Assembly (NCBI GenBank): GCA_965237725.1
Contig: OZ250151.1
Location: 3,844,001 to 3,908,000 of the forward strand
Length of the DNA stretch: 64,000 nt
Origin: G965237725 sp965237725
Lineage (GTDB): Bacteria; Pseudomonadota; Gammaproteobacteria; Arenicellales; Poriferihabitantaceae
Reading direction: 5' to 3'
Shown: piece by piece, positions 53,522 to 62,075 of the stretch
Numbering within the stretch: the stretch's first letter is position 1
Layout: every line of letters begins with the position of its first letter
The notes under the pieces: generated by a model
The model's input: only the letters and a program-made list of their open reading frames with translations
Databases searched by the model: none
Told to the model about the DNA's origin: nothing
Position numbers and translations under genes: made by a program

Positions 53522-54772
53522 TTAATTAATAGTGTGATTCAGGGCAATGTCAAAGACATCGAAATTACGCAATGGAGACCGGTCCAGTTGATTTACTTTG
53601 CGATTAAATATTAATGGCACGGTTTGCTCACTTACCCCGCCATGGCTACGCAAGGGAACTTCGAGTCCACTCAAATCATGGCGATCGGCGCTGGTACCGA
53701 TAACAGTATTAATTTCTGAAACCAGGATAATATCGCCCATACGATCATTGGCAAGTTCAAACCGCTGGCATCCTTCCTCATTGGTCAATGCATGCTCGAT
53801 GCCGTCAAGACTTTTAAGGTCGCTGATTACCTTGTCTCTGTCTATTCCCTGATCCAAGTAGACCGTTGCAAAAGAACCCAGTGCGCCATGGTGCACAACA
53901 TAAGGATCGGTGATAGGTAAAATCACACGGCCGTTGTTCTCTCCTACGAGCTCATCAATTTTATCCTGCAAATAAATAACATTGGGCTTGCCATCGGTGC
54001 CGTGTTTGGCATTCATGCCATGATCTGCGGTTAAGCCCAACACTGCTCCTAATGCGTCTAGTTGCCCCCAGTACTTATCCATCATGGCATAAAAATCGTT
54101 GGCGCCTTTACTGCCGGGTTCAAATTTGTGTTGAACATAATCTGTGGTGGACAAATACATGATATCGGGCCGAACGCTTTCCATTAGTTTTACCCCGGCC
54201 TTGAATATAAATTCTGACAGTTCAGCGCTGTAAACGGTCGGCACTTCCATGCCTACCATCTCGACAACATTCTCAATACCGTTTTCATCCAGGTTGGCCT
54301 GGTCGGATTTTTCTGAAGAAAAACAAATCGCCCCATCTTTGCCAAAAATCAGCTCATTGCCAAGTAATCTGCGCAGTTTATCCTTTGCCGTGACAATGAC
54401 CACTTTGGCGCCATTGTCCTGAAAGGCTTTGAAAATTGTTGGTGTTCTTAGTAATGAAGGTTCGTTCATCATGACTTCAACATCATTTTCGGTATCATAA
54501 TAAAAATTGCCACAAATACCATGGACTGTGGGAGGAACGCCGGTAACGATGGACATGTTGTTGGGGTTTGTGAAACTGGGCACCACACAATGGCCTCTTA
54601 AATCAGCACCCCTATGCTCGAGCATGTTTTTTGTCCAAGGCATCACACCCATTTTTACCGCCTGTTCAATATAGTCGGGTTCAGAGCCGTCTATACAAAC
54701 CACAACAATGGGTTGTTTTGGCCAGATATATGTTCTATTGTTCACTTCAACACTCGGGTGGGTGCTTGGCAT
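53522..54772 (-). CDS. phnA: Phosphonoacetate hydrolase
   Basis: 416-residue alkaline-phosphatase-superfamily enzyme that cleaves the C-P bond of phosphonoacetate to acetate and phosphate. Metal and catalytic motifs: VVCIDGSEPDYIEQA (metal Asp), PSFTNPNNMSIVTG with the Thr nucleophile, MYLSTTDYVQHKFEPG and GLTADHGMNAKH with Asp and two His. The SFTNPNNMSIVTG segment is a hallmark of the family. It heads a phnA-phnY operon, an unusual order. No phnW (aminoethylphosphonate transaminase) is visible, so the substrate may enter as phosphonoacetaldehyde or be made elsewhere in the genome. Confidence 0.93.
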   Translation of the reverse strand: MPSTHPSVEVNNRTYIWPKQPIVVVCIDGSEPDYIEQAVKMGVMPWTKNMLEHRGADLRGHCVVPSFTNPNNMSIVTGVPPTVHGICGNFYYDTENDVEVMMNEPSLLRTPTIFKAFQDNGAKVVIVTAKDKLRRLLGNELIFGKDGAICFSSEKSDQANLDENGIENVVEMVGMEVPTVYSAELSEFIFKAGVKLMESVRPDIMYLSTTDYVQHKFEPGSKGANDFYAMMDKYWGQLDALGAVLGLTADHGMNAKHGTDGKPNVIYLQDKIDELVGENNGRVILPITDPYVVHHGALGSFATVYLDQGIDRDKVISDLKSLDGIEHALTNEEGCQRFELANDRMGDIILVSEINTVIGTSADRHDLSGLEVPLRSHGGVSEQTVPLIFNRKVNQLDRSPLRNFDVFDIALNHTIN

Positions 54773-54916
54773 TTTGGGTTTCCTTTTTTGGTAGTTAGCT
54801 AAATTAATCGGGATTCTAAGGGTTTCCCAAGTAGAGGTAAAATCGATATCTCTAATGGTCGATATTTGTTCTATCTATAGACCGGTTTTAACTAATTTGC
54901 GTTTTGGAGTAGGAAT

Positions 54917-56104
54917 ATGATTGACGTTCAATTAATTGAAAAGATACAAACCCATCGACTGGAGCGGGTTCGAAAGTGGCTGGCCAGGACGGACTGCGCC
55001 GCGGTTATCCTGTTTGATCCGGTCAACATTCGTTATGTCACCGATACCCGAAACATGCAGGTGTGGACCATGCATAATTTCTGCCGCTATGCCCTGGTTT
55101 TCGAATCCGGCAACGTGATTATGTTTGAATTACCCAGTGCGATGCATCTTTCACAAGGCAAAAGCAGTATTTCAGAAATTCGGCCGGCATTGTCTGCAGA
55201 TCACATGACCGTGGGAGATCGCAGCAGGGAAATCGCTGAGCGATGGGCTGGGGAAATCAAATCTGCGCTCCAGGAATCCGGCGTCCAAAACGAGACCATT
55301 GCCATTGATCGAGTGGATCTGGAACTGGTTCGAGCCTGCGATGGCGCAGGAATTAACTTGAGTGACGGCAAGCCGCTAATGGATCGTGCTCGTTCAATTA
55401 AATCGGTTGAAGAAATTGGGGCGCTAAAGTGGTCTTTAAGCACCTGCGAAGCCAGTGTGATGGACATGAAAAACCAGCTAAAACCGGGAATGACCGAATC
55501 CCAGGCCATGGGCATGATGGTTAAAGGCAGTATCGATCGGGGCGGTGAATATCCTGAAACCCGATTGTTATCTTCCGGTCCACGAACCAATCCATGGTTT
55601 CAGGAAACTTCTGACAGAGTGATCGAGAATGGGGATCTGCTGGCATTTGATACCGACATGATTGGACCTCTTGGATTTTATAATGATATTTCCAGAAGTT
55701 GGGTGGTAGGGGATAAAAAACCCAGTGACAATCAAAAATATTTGTACAACCTGGCCCATCAACAATTGCTACACAATATGTCCCTGCTCCGACCTGGAAT
55801 CGGCTTTCTGGAATATTCGGATAAGGCTTATCAGCTTCCTGAAAAATGCATTCCCAATCGCTATGCAGATGTGGCCCATGGTTGCGGGCTCGGAGTGGAG
55901 TATCCATTTATCTGGTATCGAGAAGATGAAGAATGGGGTGCATACGATGGCATATTCGAAGAAGATATGGTGGTCTGTCTCGAATGTTATGTTGGCGAAC
56001 TTGGTGGAAACGAAGGTGTGAAGCTCGAACAACCGGTATGGATAAAGGCGGATGGCCCAGAATTGCTATCTGAGTTTCCCTTAGAAATGGAATATCTGGA
56101 TTAG
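54917..56104 (+). CDS. DddP-like M24-family protein lacking the catalytic Asp
   Basis: 395 residues in the M24 fold. The six metal ligands of DMSP lyase DddP (Asp295, Asp297, Asp307, His371, Glu406, Glu421 in Ruegeria, from memory) all occur here, each exactly 50 positions earlier: Asp245, Asp247, Asp257 (FDTDMIGPLGFYNDISRSW), His321 (VAHGCG), Glu356 and Glu371 (LECYVGELGGNEGVKLEQ). The segment GGNEGVKLEQPVWI is DddP-like. However, the DddP catalytic base Asp377 corresponds to Val327, and Trp363 to Pro313; Tyr366 is kept as Tyr316. I infer a DddP-type relative with a different reaction. Divergent from phnA; good GGAGTAGGA ribosome site. Confidence 0.85.
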   Translation: MIDVQLIEKIQTHRLERVRKWLARTDCAAVILFDPVNIRYVTDTRNMQVWTMHNFCRYALVFESGNVIMFELPSAMHLSQGKSSISEIRPALSADHMTVGDRSREIAERWAGEIKSALQESGVQNETIAIDRVDLELVRACDGAGINLSDGKPLMDRARSIKSVEEIGALKWSLSTCEASVMDMKNQLKPGMTESQAMGMMVKGSIDRGGEYPETRLLSSGPRTNPWFQETSDRVIENGDLLAFDTDMIGPLGFYNDISRSWVVGDKKPSDNQKYLYNLAHQQLLHNMSLLRPGIGFLEYSDKAYQLPEKCIPNRYADVAHGCGLGVEYPFIWYREDEEWGAYDGIFEEDMVVCLECYVGELGGNEGVKLEQPVWIKADGPELLSEFPLEMEYLD

Positions 56105-56238
56105 ATTGGGTTCGGAGTCAGAATTAGGTTCGCCGTTGTAGGTCCAGGCGGTGCCCATTCCGTTCCAGTCTTACAGGCCTGATCCCAGGGCGCGGTGTCG
56201 GCCGGCAAGGGTGGATGTGCGAGATAGTTCTTCGGTCA
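56100..56238 (-). pseudogene. 5' relic of a GcvT-like aminomethyltransferase gene
   Basis: On the minus strand, after a GGAGA ribosome site, a frame starts at 56238 (MTEELSRTSTLAGRHRALGS), stops at an in-frame TAA (56171-56173), then continues as DWNGMGTAWTYNGEPNSD before running into the end of the DddP-like gene. The motif RHRALGS followed by WNGMGTAW is typical of GcvT-like proteins such as those acting on methylated amines. I read it as a truncated gene with an early stop; its remaining part is absent. It is also a 365-base gap without any other gene. Confidence 0.5.
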
Positions 56239-56470
56239 TTGGTTTCTCCAAAATTGCGAAAACAAGTGTGCGGTATTTTTGCTGGGAAAATTGATTTGAA
56301 TCGCTGAAAATTCCGTCAGAATTTTTGAAAGCCCAATCAAATTTATTTATATGGGATTTTTCAATCAATCTGAGGTTACTTGATTTCAGTTTTTGCGGTA
56401 TCTGCGCTTATAACAGTCGTATAATTTAACAATAATTTTTTGCTTCCAACTATATGAATTCTGAATAAAA

Positions 56471-57013
56471 ATGATTCAAGTTTCAATCCCTAAGGAGAGT
56501 TTTGTAAAACCCATTGACAATGTTCAACGACAGCACGTAGTAGAACGAACTCTGGACTATATCCGACGGGGCGGCGATCATTTTGATATTACTATTGAAC
56601 CCATCGAAGTCCAATTCGATCTTAGGGGCCGTACCGCGGGTATGTATAAAGTTCAGGGGAGTCATCGTGTAATTCGCTATAACCCCCATATTTTTACCAA
56701 GTTCTTTGATGAGAATGTTACCGTCACGGTTCCCCATGAAGCTGCTCATTACATTGCAGACATGGTCTATGGCATGGCAAATATACGACCCCATGGTGGT
56801 GAGTGGAAATCAATAATGAAATTATTCGATGCCGACCCGAGTCGAACCTGCGACTTTGATCTCAGTGGTATTCCCAGGAGAATTCATCAACGCTTTGATT
56901 ATAAATGTCAATGCAACAAACATAAGCTAACCAGCCGGCGCAGGAATCAGATTCTGGATGGAAAAAAGAAATATTATTGTTGTAAATGTAAGACAGAATT
57001 AAAACCGAATTAG
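56471..57013 (+). CDS. SprT-like zinc metalloprotease-family protein
   Basis: 180 residues with the SprT metal site VPHEAAHYIADM (HExxH) and a downstream His in PHGGEWKSIMKL. The C-terminal zinc ribbon (YKCQCNKHK and YYCCKCKTEL) is complete. Bacterial SprT proteins are poorly understood; relatives in eukaryotes cut DNA-protein crosslinks. The start is the ATG at 56471. Single gene. Confidence 0.88.
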   Translation: MIQVSIPKESFVKPIDNVQRQHVVERTLDYIRRGGDHFDITIEPIEVQFDLRGRTAGMYKVQGSHRVIRYNPHIFTKFFDENVTVTVPHEAAHYIADMVYGMANIRPHGGEWKSIMKLFDADPSRTCDFDLSGIPRRIHQRFDYKCQCNKHKLTSRRRNQILDGKKKYYCCKCKTELKPN

Positions 57014-57151
57014 GAATAAGTTTTCTAATCTTGCTCAATTTACACTCAGGAACGAACCTAACTTTGCGGTTATAGTCTCAAGGTGTACCATGCATTGTGA
57101 TAAATTAGACGAAATTCCTCACCAATTCCATAACTTCGCTATATCTCAAAC

Positions 57152-58117
57152 ATGACGTCAAACCTCTTGCAGAGAAAACGCGTGAACAGCGTGATGGACT
57201 ATATTACAAACAGTCCAGGGCGCTCATTTGCTTTGGACGAACTCGCTTCAATTGCAAATTATTCGGAATACCATTTTCATCGACTATTCCGCTCAGTTGC
57301 CAGGCAAACTCCCGGGCAATTTGTTTTTAACCAACGGCTGCATCGTGCTGCCCGAACCCTGGCCTACAACCCAAAACAACAGATTACCGAAGTAGCCGCG
57401 GCTTATGGATTTTCGAGTAATGCTAATTTTTCCAAGGCATTTCGGCCGGTATTTGGAATGAGCCCCAGAGAGTTTCGCGGCAATGCTGATAACTTGAGTT
57501 CCCGATATGACCCGGTTCCTCCCAAGTCCCAGACCAAATTGAGTCGCGAACAGGTCATCGAAAAATGCTGGGAATATGCGCGCAGTCAGTCCCTGGAAAA
57601 CAATATTTCGGCGGATAAATATGGTGTTAGCTTACGCAATTCTCCGGAGTATCGTGTCGCTTATATGCGTAAGATTGGACCATACTTACCTAAACATCTG
57701 GATTATATTTCTGACCAGCTAGTTTCCTGGATTTCCACTACAGATACCAATCCGTTGATTTTGGGTGTCACCAGCACCCACCCAACTATTACCCCGAGCC
57801 AACACTGTTTGTACGATATTTGCGCGGTATTACCCGATGGATTTGATCCTGGCAAGACAATAAATGTTCAAACTATAAAAGGCGGGTTGACCGCGGTTTT
57901 GCAATGTAAACTGGGTGTGGATGATTTTTATTATTATTTCCAGGCTATTTCAGGATGGATGACGTTGCACTGGTTGCCATCAAGTGGTTACCAGCCAGAT
58001 GACCGGCCAACCTATGAAATATATCTTGAATCCCCCCGAACTAATCACTCAGATTATTATCTTGTAGAAATATGCATCCCGGTACGACCCTTGAATCAGT
58101 CGGTATGCATGATTTAA
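57152..58117 (+). CDS. AraC-family regulator with a GyrI-like effector domain
   Basis: 321 residues. The N-terminal AraC/XylS DNA-binding domain (about 5-105) has ALDELASIANYSEYHFHRLF and ITEVAAAYGFSSNANFSKAFR, the two helix-turn-helix units. A GyrI-like small-molecule domain follows (about 155-321, YRVAYMRKIGPYL). This N-terminal-DNA-binding architecture is like Rob or SoxS-linked regulators that sense drugs or lipophilic compounds. It precedes the ABC transporter genes, which run in the other direction, and may regulate them or itself. Confidence 0.88.
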   Translation: MTSNLLQRKRVNSVMDYITNSPGRSFALDELASIANYSEYHFHRLFRSVARQTPGQFVFNQRLHRAARTLAYNPKQQITEVAAAYGFSSNANFSKAFRPVFGMSPREFRGNADNLSSRYDPVPPKSQTKLSREQVIEKCWEYARSQSLENNISADKYGVSLRNSPEYRVAYMRKIGPYLPKHLDYISDQLVSWISTTDTNPLILGVTSTHPTITPSQHCLYDICAVLPDGFDPGKTINVQTIKGGLTAVLQCKLGVDDFYYYFQAISGWMTLHWLPSSGYQPDDRPTYEIYLESPRTNHSDYYLVEICIPVRPLNQSVCMI

Positions 58118-58141
58118 AAAATTTAAACGCCTGGTTGGCTT

Positions 58142-58843
58142 TTAATTTGTAGCAAATTTACGTCGGTTGTTGCGGTGTTCAATCCATCGAAAGAAGGCAA
58201 TAATCAGTCCAGCCAGACAGAGATAAATTCCTGCCACCAGAAGCAATGGTTCATAGATTCGATAGGTCTCCTGTCGAACCATGCTGCCAACGCCGTAGAC
58301 GTCAAATACCGTTATGGTTGCGGCAAGGGGAACTGATTTCAGAGTTAGTATAAATTCGCCAGCAAGAGTAGGTAAAACGTTTTGTATCGCACGGGGCAAC
58401 CAGATTCTCCAAAGCAAGGTAAATGGCTTCATTCCAAATGCGCGGGCCGCTTCCAGTTCTCCTTTGTTGACGCTCTTGAATGCGCCACGCATGACTTCCC
58501 CGGAGTAACCTGCAACACTGATGGTAAAAGCGAACACCGCATAGGGAAATGCTTCTCGCAACATCGGCCAGATAAAACTTTCCCGGATTCCGGGAATAAA
58601 CGGAAATATGGATCCTAGACCATAGTAAATTAACCACAGCTGGATTAGCAGGGGGGTTCCTCGAACTACTGTGCAGAACCCGCGGGCAAGCATACTCAAT
58701 GGTCTGGGTCCGGTCACTTGTACCAAGCCAACGAGTATCGCCAGGGACATGCCGAATGTCAGGGACAAAATCAATAGCTGAACAGTGATCCATAATCCGT
58801 CTATGAATTTGGGTATATATTCAGAAACCCAATACCATTCCAT
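58142..58843 (-). CDS. Polar amino-acid ABC transporter permease, HisM-like
   Basis: 233 residues, five hydrophobic helices and the permease EAA-type loop (GELEAARAFGMKPFTLLWRIWLPRA). The N-terminal helix pattern and RGTPLLIQLWLIYYG match the His/Glu/Gln/Arg/opine permease family. It is the last gene of a four-gene transporter set (ATPase, binding protein, HisQ-like and HisM-like permeases, on the minus strand). Substrate unknown. Confidence 0.9.
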   Translation of the reverse strand: MEWYWVSEYIPKFIDGLWITVQLLILSLTFGMSLAILVGLVQVTGPRPLSMLARGFCTVVRGTPLLIQLWLIYYGLGSIFPFIPGIRESFIWPMLREAFPYAVFAFTISVAGYSGEVMRGAFKSVNKGELEAARAFGMKPFTLLWRIWLPRAIQNVLPTLAGEFILTLKSVPLAATITVFDVYGVGSMVRQETYRIYEPLLLVAGIYLCLAGLIIAFFRWIEHRNNRRKFATN

Positions 58844-58865
58844 AATTAATTATTCTGCTTCCAGG

Positions 58866-59585
58866 TTATTGGAAAAGATCGGCTTGACCCCGGCGATAGT
58901 GGCGCTCAAGTGCTCTAAACAGAGCATTAGAAACCAAGCTTACACACAGGTAAATTATTCCCGCAGCCACATAGAACATCAAATATTCTTTAGTAGCACC
59001 GGCTGCCTGGCGGGTGGTCAGAGCCAGTTCGCTTAGTCCGACTACTGCCAGCAGTGCGGTATCTTTCGTTACAATTAACCAAAGATTAGCCAGGCCCGGC
59101 AATGCCAGCGGTACCATGGCTGGGATAATTATTCGGCGATGGACGGTTATCCAGGACATGCCACATGCTTTTGCCGCTTCAACCTGACCAGCAGGCACAG
59201 CAAGAATGGCACCACGAATGACTTCAATTGAATAGGCGCCTTGAACCATACCCAGGACATAGATGCCGGCCGCCAGGGCATTGATGTCAATCCGTTCGTA
59301 ACCGAGGGATTCCAGTAGCCCATTGAGTAAATCCGGGCCGGCATAAAACAGCAATAGAATCAGAACGAGTTCGGGGATGGCGCGGCCCAAAGTGGTATAG
59401 ATTTCAAGGGACCATCGTAGAATCGGCCCCCCGTAAATTTTACCCAGCGCGCCACTTAACCCAATTATCAAGCCGAGGGTATAAGCGCCAAACGCGATTT
59501 GCAGGCTCAAAGATAGACCACTGAGCAAATTTCCGCCCCATCCGGGCGGAGATAACGCCAGCAGGTCTAAGCCAGTGGGTTCCAT
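58866..59585 (-). CDS. Polar amino-acid ABC transporter permease, HisQ-like
   Basis: 239 residues with the EAA loop VPAGQVEAAKACGMSWITVHRRIIIPA and about five helices. The N-terminal part (MEPTGLDLLALSPPGWGGNL) precedes the first helix, as in other HisQ proteins. Pairs with the HisM-like permease 22 bases downstream. The hairpin between it and the binding-protein gene may reduce its expression relative to the binding protein. Confidence 0.9.
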   Translation of the reverse strand: MEPTGLDLLALSPPGWGGNLLSGLSLSLQIAFGAYTLGLIIGLSGALGKIYGGPILRWSLEIYTTLGRAIPELVLILLLFYAGPDLLNGLLESLGYERIDINALAAGIYVLGMVQGAYSIEVIRGAILAVPAGQVEAAKACGMSWITVHRRIIIPAMVPLALPGLANLWLIVTKDTALLAVVGLSELALTTRQAAGATKEYLMFYVAAGIIYLCVSLVSNALFRALERHYRRGQADLFQ

Positions 59586-59644
59586 ATAATGGGTTCCATT
59601 TAATCTGGATTAGTGGTGTATCGAAAGATTGTAGACATTGGAAC

Positions 59645-59675
59645 CGATACGATCATCAGAACGATGATCGTATCG
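59645..59675 (-). other. Intercistronic hairpin after the binding-protein gene
   Basis: CGATACGATCATC and GATGATCGTATCG form a perfect 13-pair stem with a five-base loop. No T run follows on the minus strand, so it looks like a message-stabilising or partial-termination hairpin rather than a full terminator. Confidence 0.8.
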
Positions 59676-59689
59676 ATCCTGGATTGAAA

Positions 59690-60457
59690 TTACTCTGCGC
59701 CGTAAATATTAAAGTCGAAATACCTGTCGGATATTGCCTGATAAGTTCCATCGGATCGGATCTGTGCAATAGCTGCATTAAAACTGGCTTTCAAATCGGT
59801 GTCTTCTTTACGAATACCACCACCAACTCCGGGTCCGAATACCTCAACGTCAGCCAAAGTGCCTTTTGCTTCGCAACAAGCACCACTTTCGCTGGATAAG
59901 AAGGGTTCGATTGCAAGGGAGTCGCCAACCACTGCATCGATTCGACCAGCAACCAGATCCTGGTTGTGTTCATCGAATGTTGCATAAGTTTTAATAGTGG
60001 CACCACCGAAATGCTTTTCTACATAATTTGCATGGGTAGTCGATACCTGTACGCCAACAATTTTTCCAGCAACACTTTCGGGAGTTCCATCGATGCTGGA
60101 ATCCTTGGGTGCAATGATCACCGCGGGGGTATCATAGTACTTGTCAGAAAAATCGATGGTTTTCGAACGCTCTGGTGTAATCGACATGGATGAGACGATG
60201 ACATCGAATTTTTTGGCCATAAGGGCAGGAATAATTCCATCCCAGGCGACTTCAACCCATTCACATTCTTCACCCATTGCAGCACAGATGGCATCTGCAA
60301 CGTCAATTTCCCAGCCTTCCCAAACACCGGATGCATTTTTTTCAGCAAAAGGCGGGTAGGGTTCTGCGGCAACGCCGAGCTTGAGTGCGTATGCGCTAGA
60401 GCTAAACATACAAACCACAAGGCCCAATGCGATAAATAATTTGCTAAACATTTTCAT
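59690..60457 (-). CDS. Polar amino-acid ABC transporter substrate-binding protein
   Basis: 255 residues, family 3 periplasmic binding protein. The signal peptide (MKMFSKLFIALGLVVCMFSS) is clear. LKLGVAAEPYPPFAEKN, EGWEIDVADAICAAM and the ligand-binding IIPALMAKKFDVIVSSMSITPER follow the histidine/arginine/octopine-binding family. Expressed first among the non-ATPase genes and followed by a hairpin, as binding proteins often are. Ligand unknown; candidates include basic amino acids and ectoine-like or phosphonate-related amino compounds. Confidence 0.93.
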   Translation of the reverse strand: MKMFSKLFIALGLVVCMFSSSAYALKLGVAAEPYPPFAEKNASGVWEGWEIDVADAICAAMGEECEWVEVAWDGIIPALMAKKFDVIVSSMSITPERSKTIDFSDKYYDTPAVIIAPKDSSIDGTPESVAGKIVGVQVSTTHANYVEKHFGGATIKTYATFDEHNQDLVAGRIDAVVGDSLAIEPFLSSESGACCEAKGTLADVEVFGPGVGGGIRKEDTDLKASFNAAIAQIRSDGTYQAISDRYFDFNIYGAE

Positions 60458-60500
60458 AATATTTCTCTTTTTAGGTTTTAAATAACATCTGCAATTGCAA

Positions 60501-61280
60501 TTAACTTACAGATTTGACGAAGTTGCGACAGCGTTCACTTAACGAATCATGAAATACCTTTTGCGGTATTCCTTCTTCTTCAACGCGGCCCTGATCCAAG
60601 AATACCACATGGGACGAAACCATACTGGCAAATTTCATTTCATGGGTAACCAAAATCATGGTCCTTCCTTCCTCGGCCAGGTCCCGAATTACCTTCAAAA
60701 CTTCACCTACCAACTCGGGGTCCAGCGCAGAAGTTGGTTCATCGAATAATAAGGCTCTGGGCTCGATTGCCAGGGCCCGAGCGATGGCCACCCGTTGTTG
60801 TTGGCCTCCCGACAGTACCACTGGGTAATTATTGCGTTTCTCCCATAATCCAACCCGCTGAAGTAATGCTTCACCGCGTTCACGAGCTTCATTTTTATCT
60901 ATTTTAAGAACATAAACCGGCGCCTCAATAACATTTTGCAATACCGTCAAGTGTTCCCAGAGATTAAAACTTTGAAATACCATGCCCAATTGCAATCGAA
61001 TTCTTTCGATTTGGCGCATATTAGCCGGGGCCATATCACCAATTTTTCCAGATTTGAATTTTATCGGTTCACCGCATATTGCAATTTTTCCAGCAGAGGG
61101 GTATTCGAGTAAATTTATACAACGCAAAAATGTGCTTTTACCCGAGCCGCTGGCGCCAATGATTGAAACCACATCGCCTTCATTGGCACACATTGAAACG
61201 CCTTTGATAACTTCGAGGGAGCCAAAAGATTTATACAGGTCATCGACCTGGATGGTAGGTGCGGGAGCAGTCTGGTTCAT
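60501..61280 (-). CDS. Polar amino-acid ABC transporter ATPase
   Basis: 259 residues with Walker A GASGSGKST, Q-loop region VFQSFNLWEHLT, signature LSGGQQQRVAIA, Walker B ALLFDEPTSALD and switch His VTHEM. This is the HisP/GlnQ type. It is the first gene of the transporter operon; the binding protein starts 43 bases after its stop. It faces the isochorismatase-family gene divergently. Confidence 0.94.
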   Translation of the reverse strand: MNQTAPAPTIQVDDLYKSFGSLEVIKGVSMCANEGDVVSIIGASGSGKSTFLRCINLLEYPSAGKIAICGEPIKFKSGKIGDMAPANMRQIERIRLQLGMVFQSFNLWEHLTVLQNVIEAPVYVLKIDKNEARERGEALLQRVGLWEKRNNYPVVLSGGQQQRVAIARALAIEPRALLFDEPTSALDPELVGEVLKVIRDLAEEGRTMILVTHEMKFASMVSSHVVFLDQGRVEEEGIPQKVFHDSLSERCRNFVKSVS

Positions 61281-61442
61281 TGCCGGAAGCAGGGGAGAAA
61301 TTTTGTTTGTAATATTTTAAAAGTCGCCAGTATACAAAACTATTTCTCGAATTACTTGATTCTGTGTATGTGCAAAAGTATATTTATTTACAGGGCATTT
61401 CGTTATTATTTGGAGCTAATTAGCAAAATCATTGAAATTAAT

Positions 61443-62063
61443 ATGACTGAGAAGATCACAAGGAAATTAATTGAAGGCAAGCCAGCGTTAATTGTCATCG
61501 ATATTCAGGGTGGTGAACCTAAAAATGATGATCCACCTGCGATTCCAGTTATGAAAGACTACCAGGACTATATGGATCGCGCACCAGCACTGATCGAAGC
61601 CGCAAGGGAAAATGAAATTCCGGTTGTGTTTATTCAAGAAGCCCATCGTCGAGATCTAATTGATTTTGGGCGCGAACTCGATGGTGCTGAAAGTGTTCAT
61701 TTGCTCGAAGGTGATCCGGGTACTGAAATTTCTAAAGCGGTAGGTATGGGTCCAGATGATTATTTTATCCGCAAACGCCGTTACTCCTGCTTTTTTGGAA
61801 CTGACTTTGATATCCTGATGAAAGGGTTACGGGCTGAGACGTTGATCATGATTGGAGGTCACACTGACGTATGTGTCCATTACTCATTTGTTGATGGACA
61901 TCAGCATAATTATTTTTGCCGAGTTGTTGAAGATTGCGTTGCCGGGTCAACCTGGAATGCACATCAGGCTTCATTACAAGCAATGGAGTATTTACAAACC
62001 GGCGCACGTCGAACTTCAGAAGAAGTCATCGGTGCATTCAAAGCATACAAAAATTCAGGTTAA
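61443..62063 (+). CDS. Isochorismatase-family cysteine hydrolase
   Basis: 206 residues from the Met at 61443; the longer frame from 61356 adds a stretch without family character. The catalytic triad is visible: Asp in VIDIQGG, Lys in FIRKRRYSCFFGTDF and Cys in GGHTDVCVHYSF. Family members hydrolyse amides and related C-N bonds (nicotinamidase, N-carbamoylsarcosine hydrolase, ureidoacrylate hydrolase). Its divergence from the amino-acid transporter suggests a role in use of an imported amide. Confidence 0.88.
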   Translation: MTEKITRKLIEGKPALIVIDIQGGEPKNDDPPAIPVMKDYQDYMDRAPALIEAARENEIPVVFIQEAHRRDLIDFGRELDGAESVHLLEGDPGTEISKAVGMGPDDYFIRKRRYSCFFGTDFDILMKGLRAETLIMIGGHTDVCVHYSFVDGHQHNYFCRVVEDCVAGSTWNAHQASLQAMEYLQTGARRTSEEVIGAFKAYKNSG

Positions 62064-62075
62064 CTGCAGGGTTGA

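Noticed and set aside
54917..56104. Functional DMSP lyase DddP
   Set aside because: The catalytic Asp and a pocket Trp are replaced, so the activity cannot be assumed.
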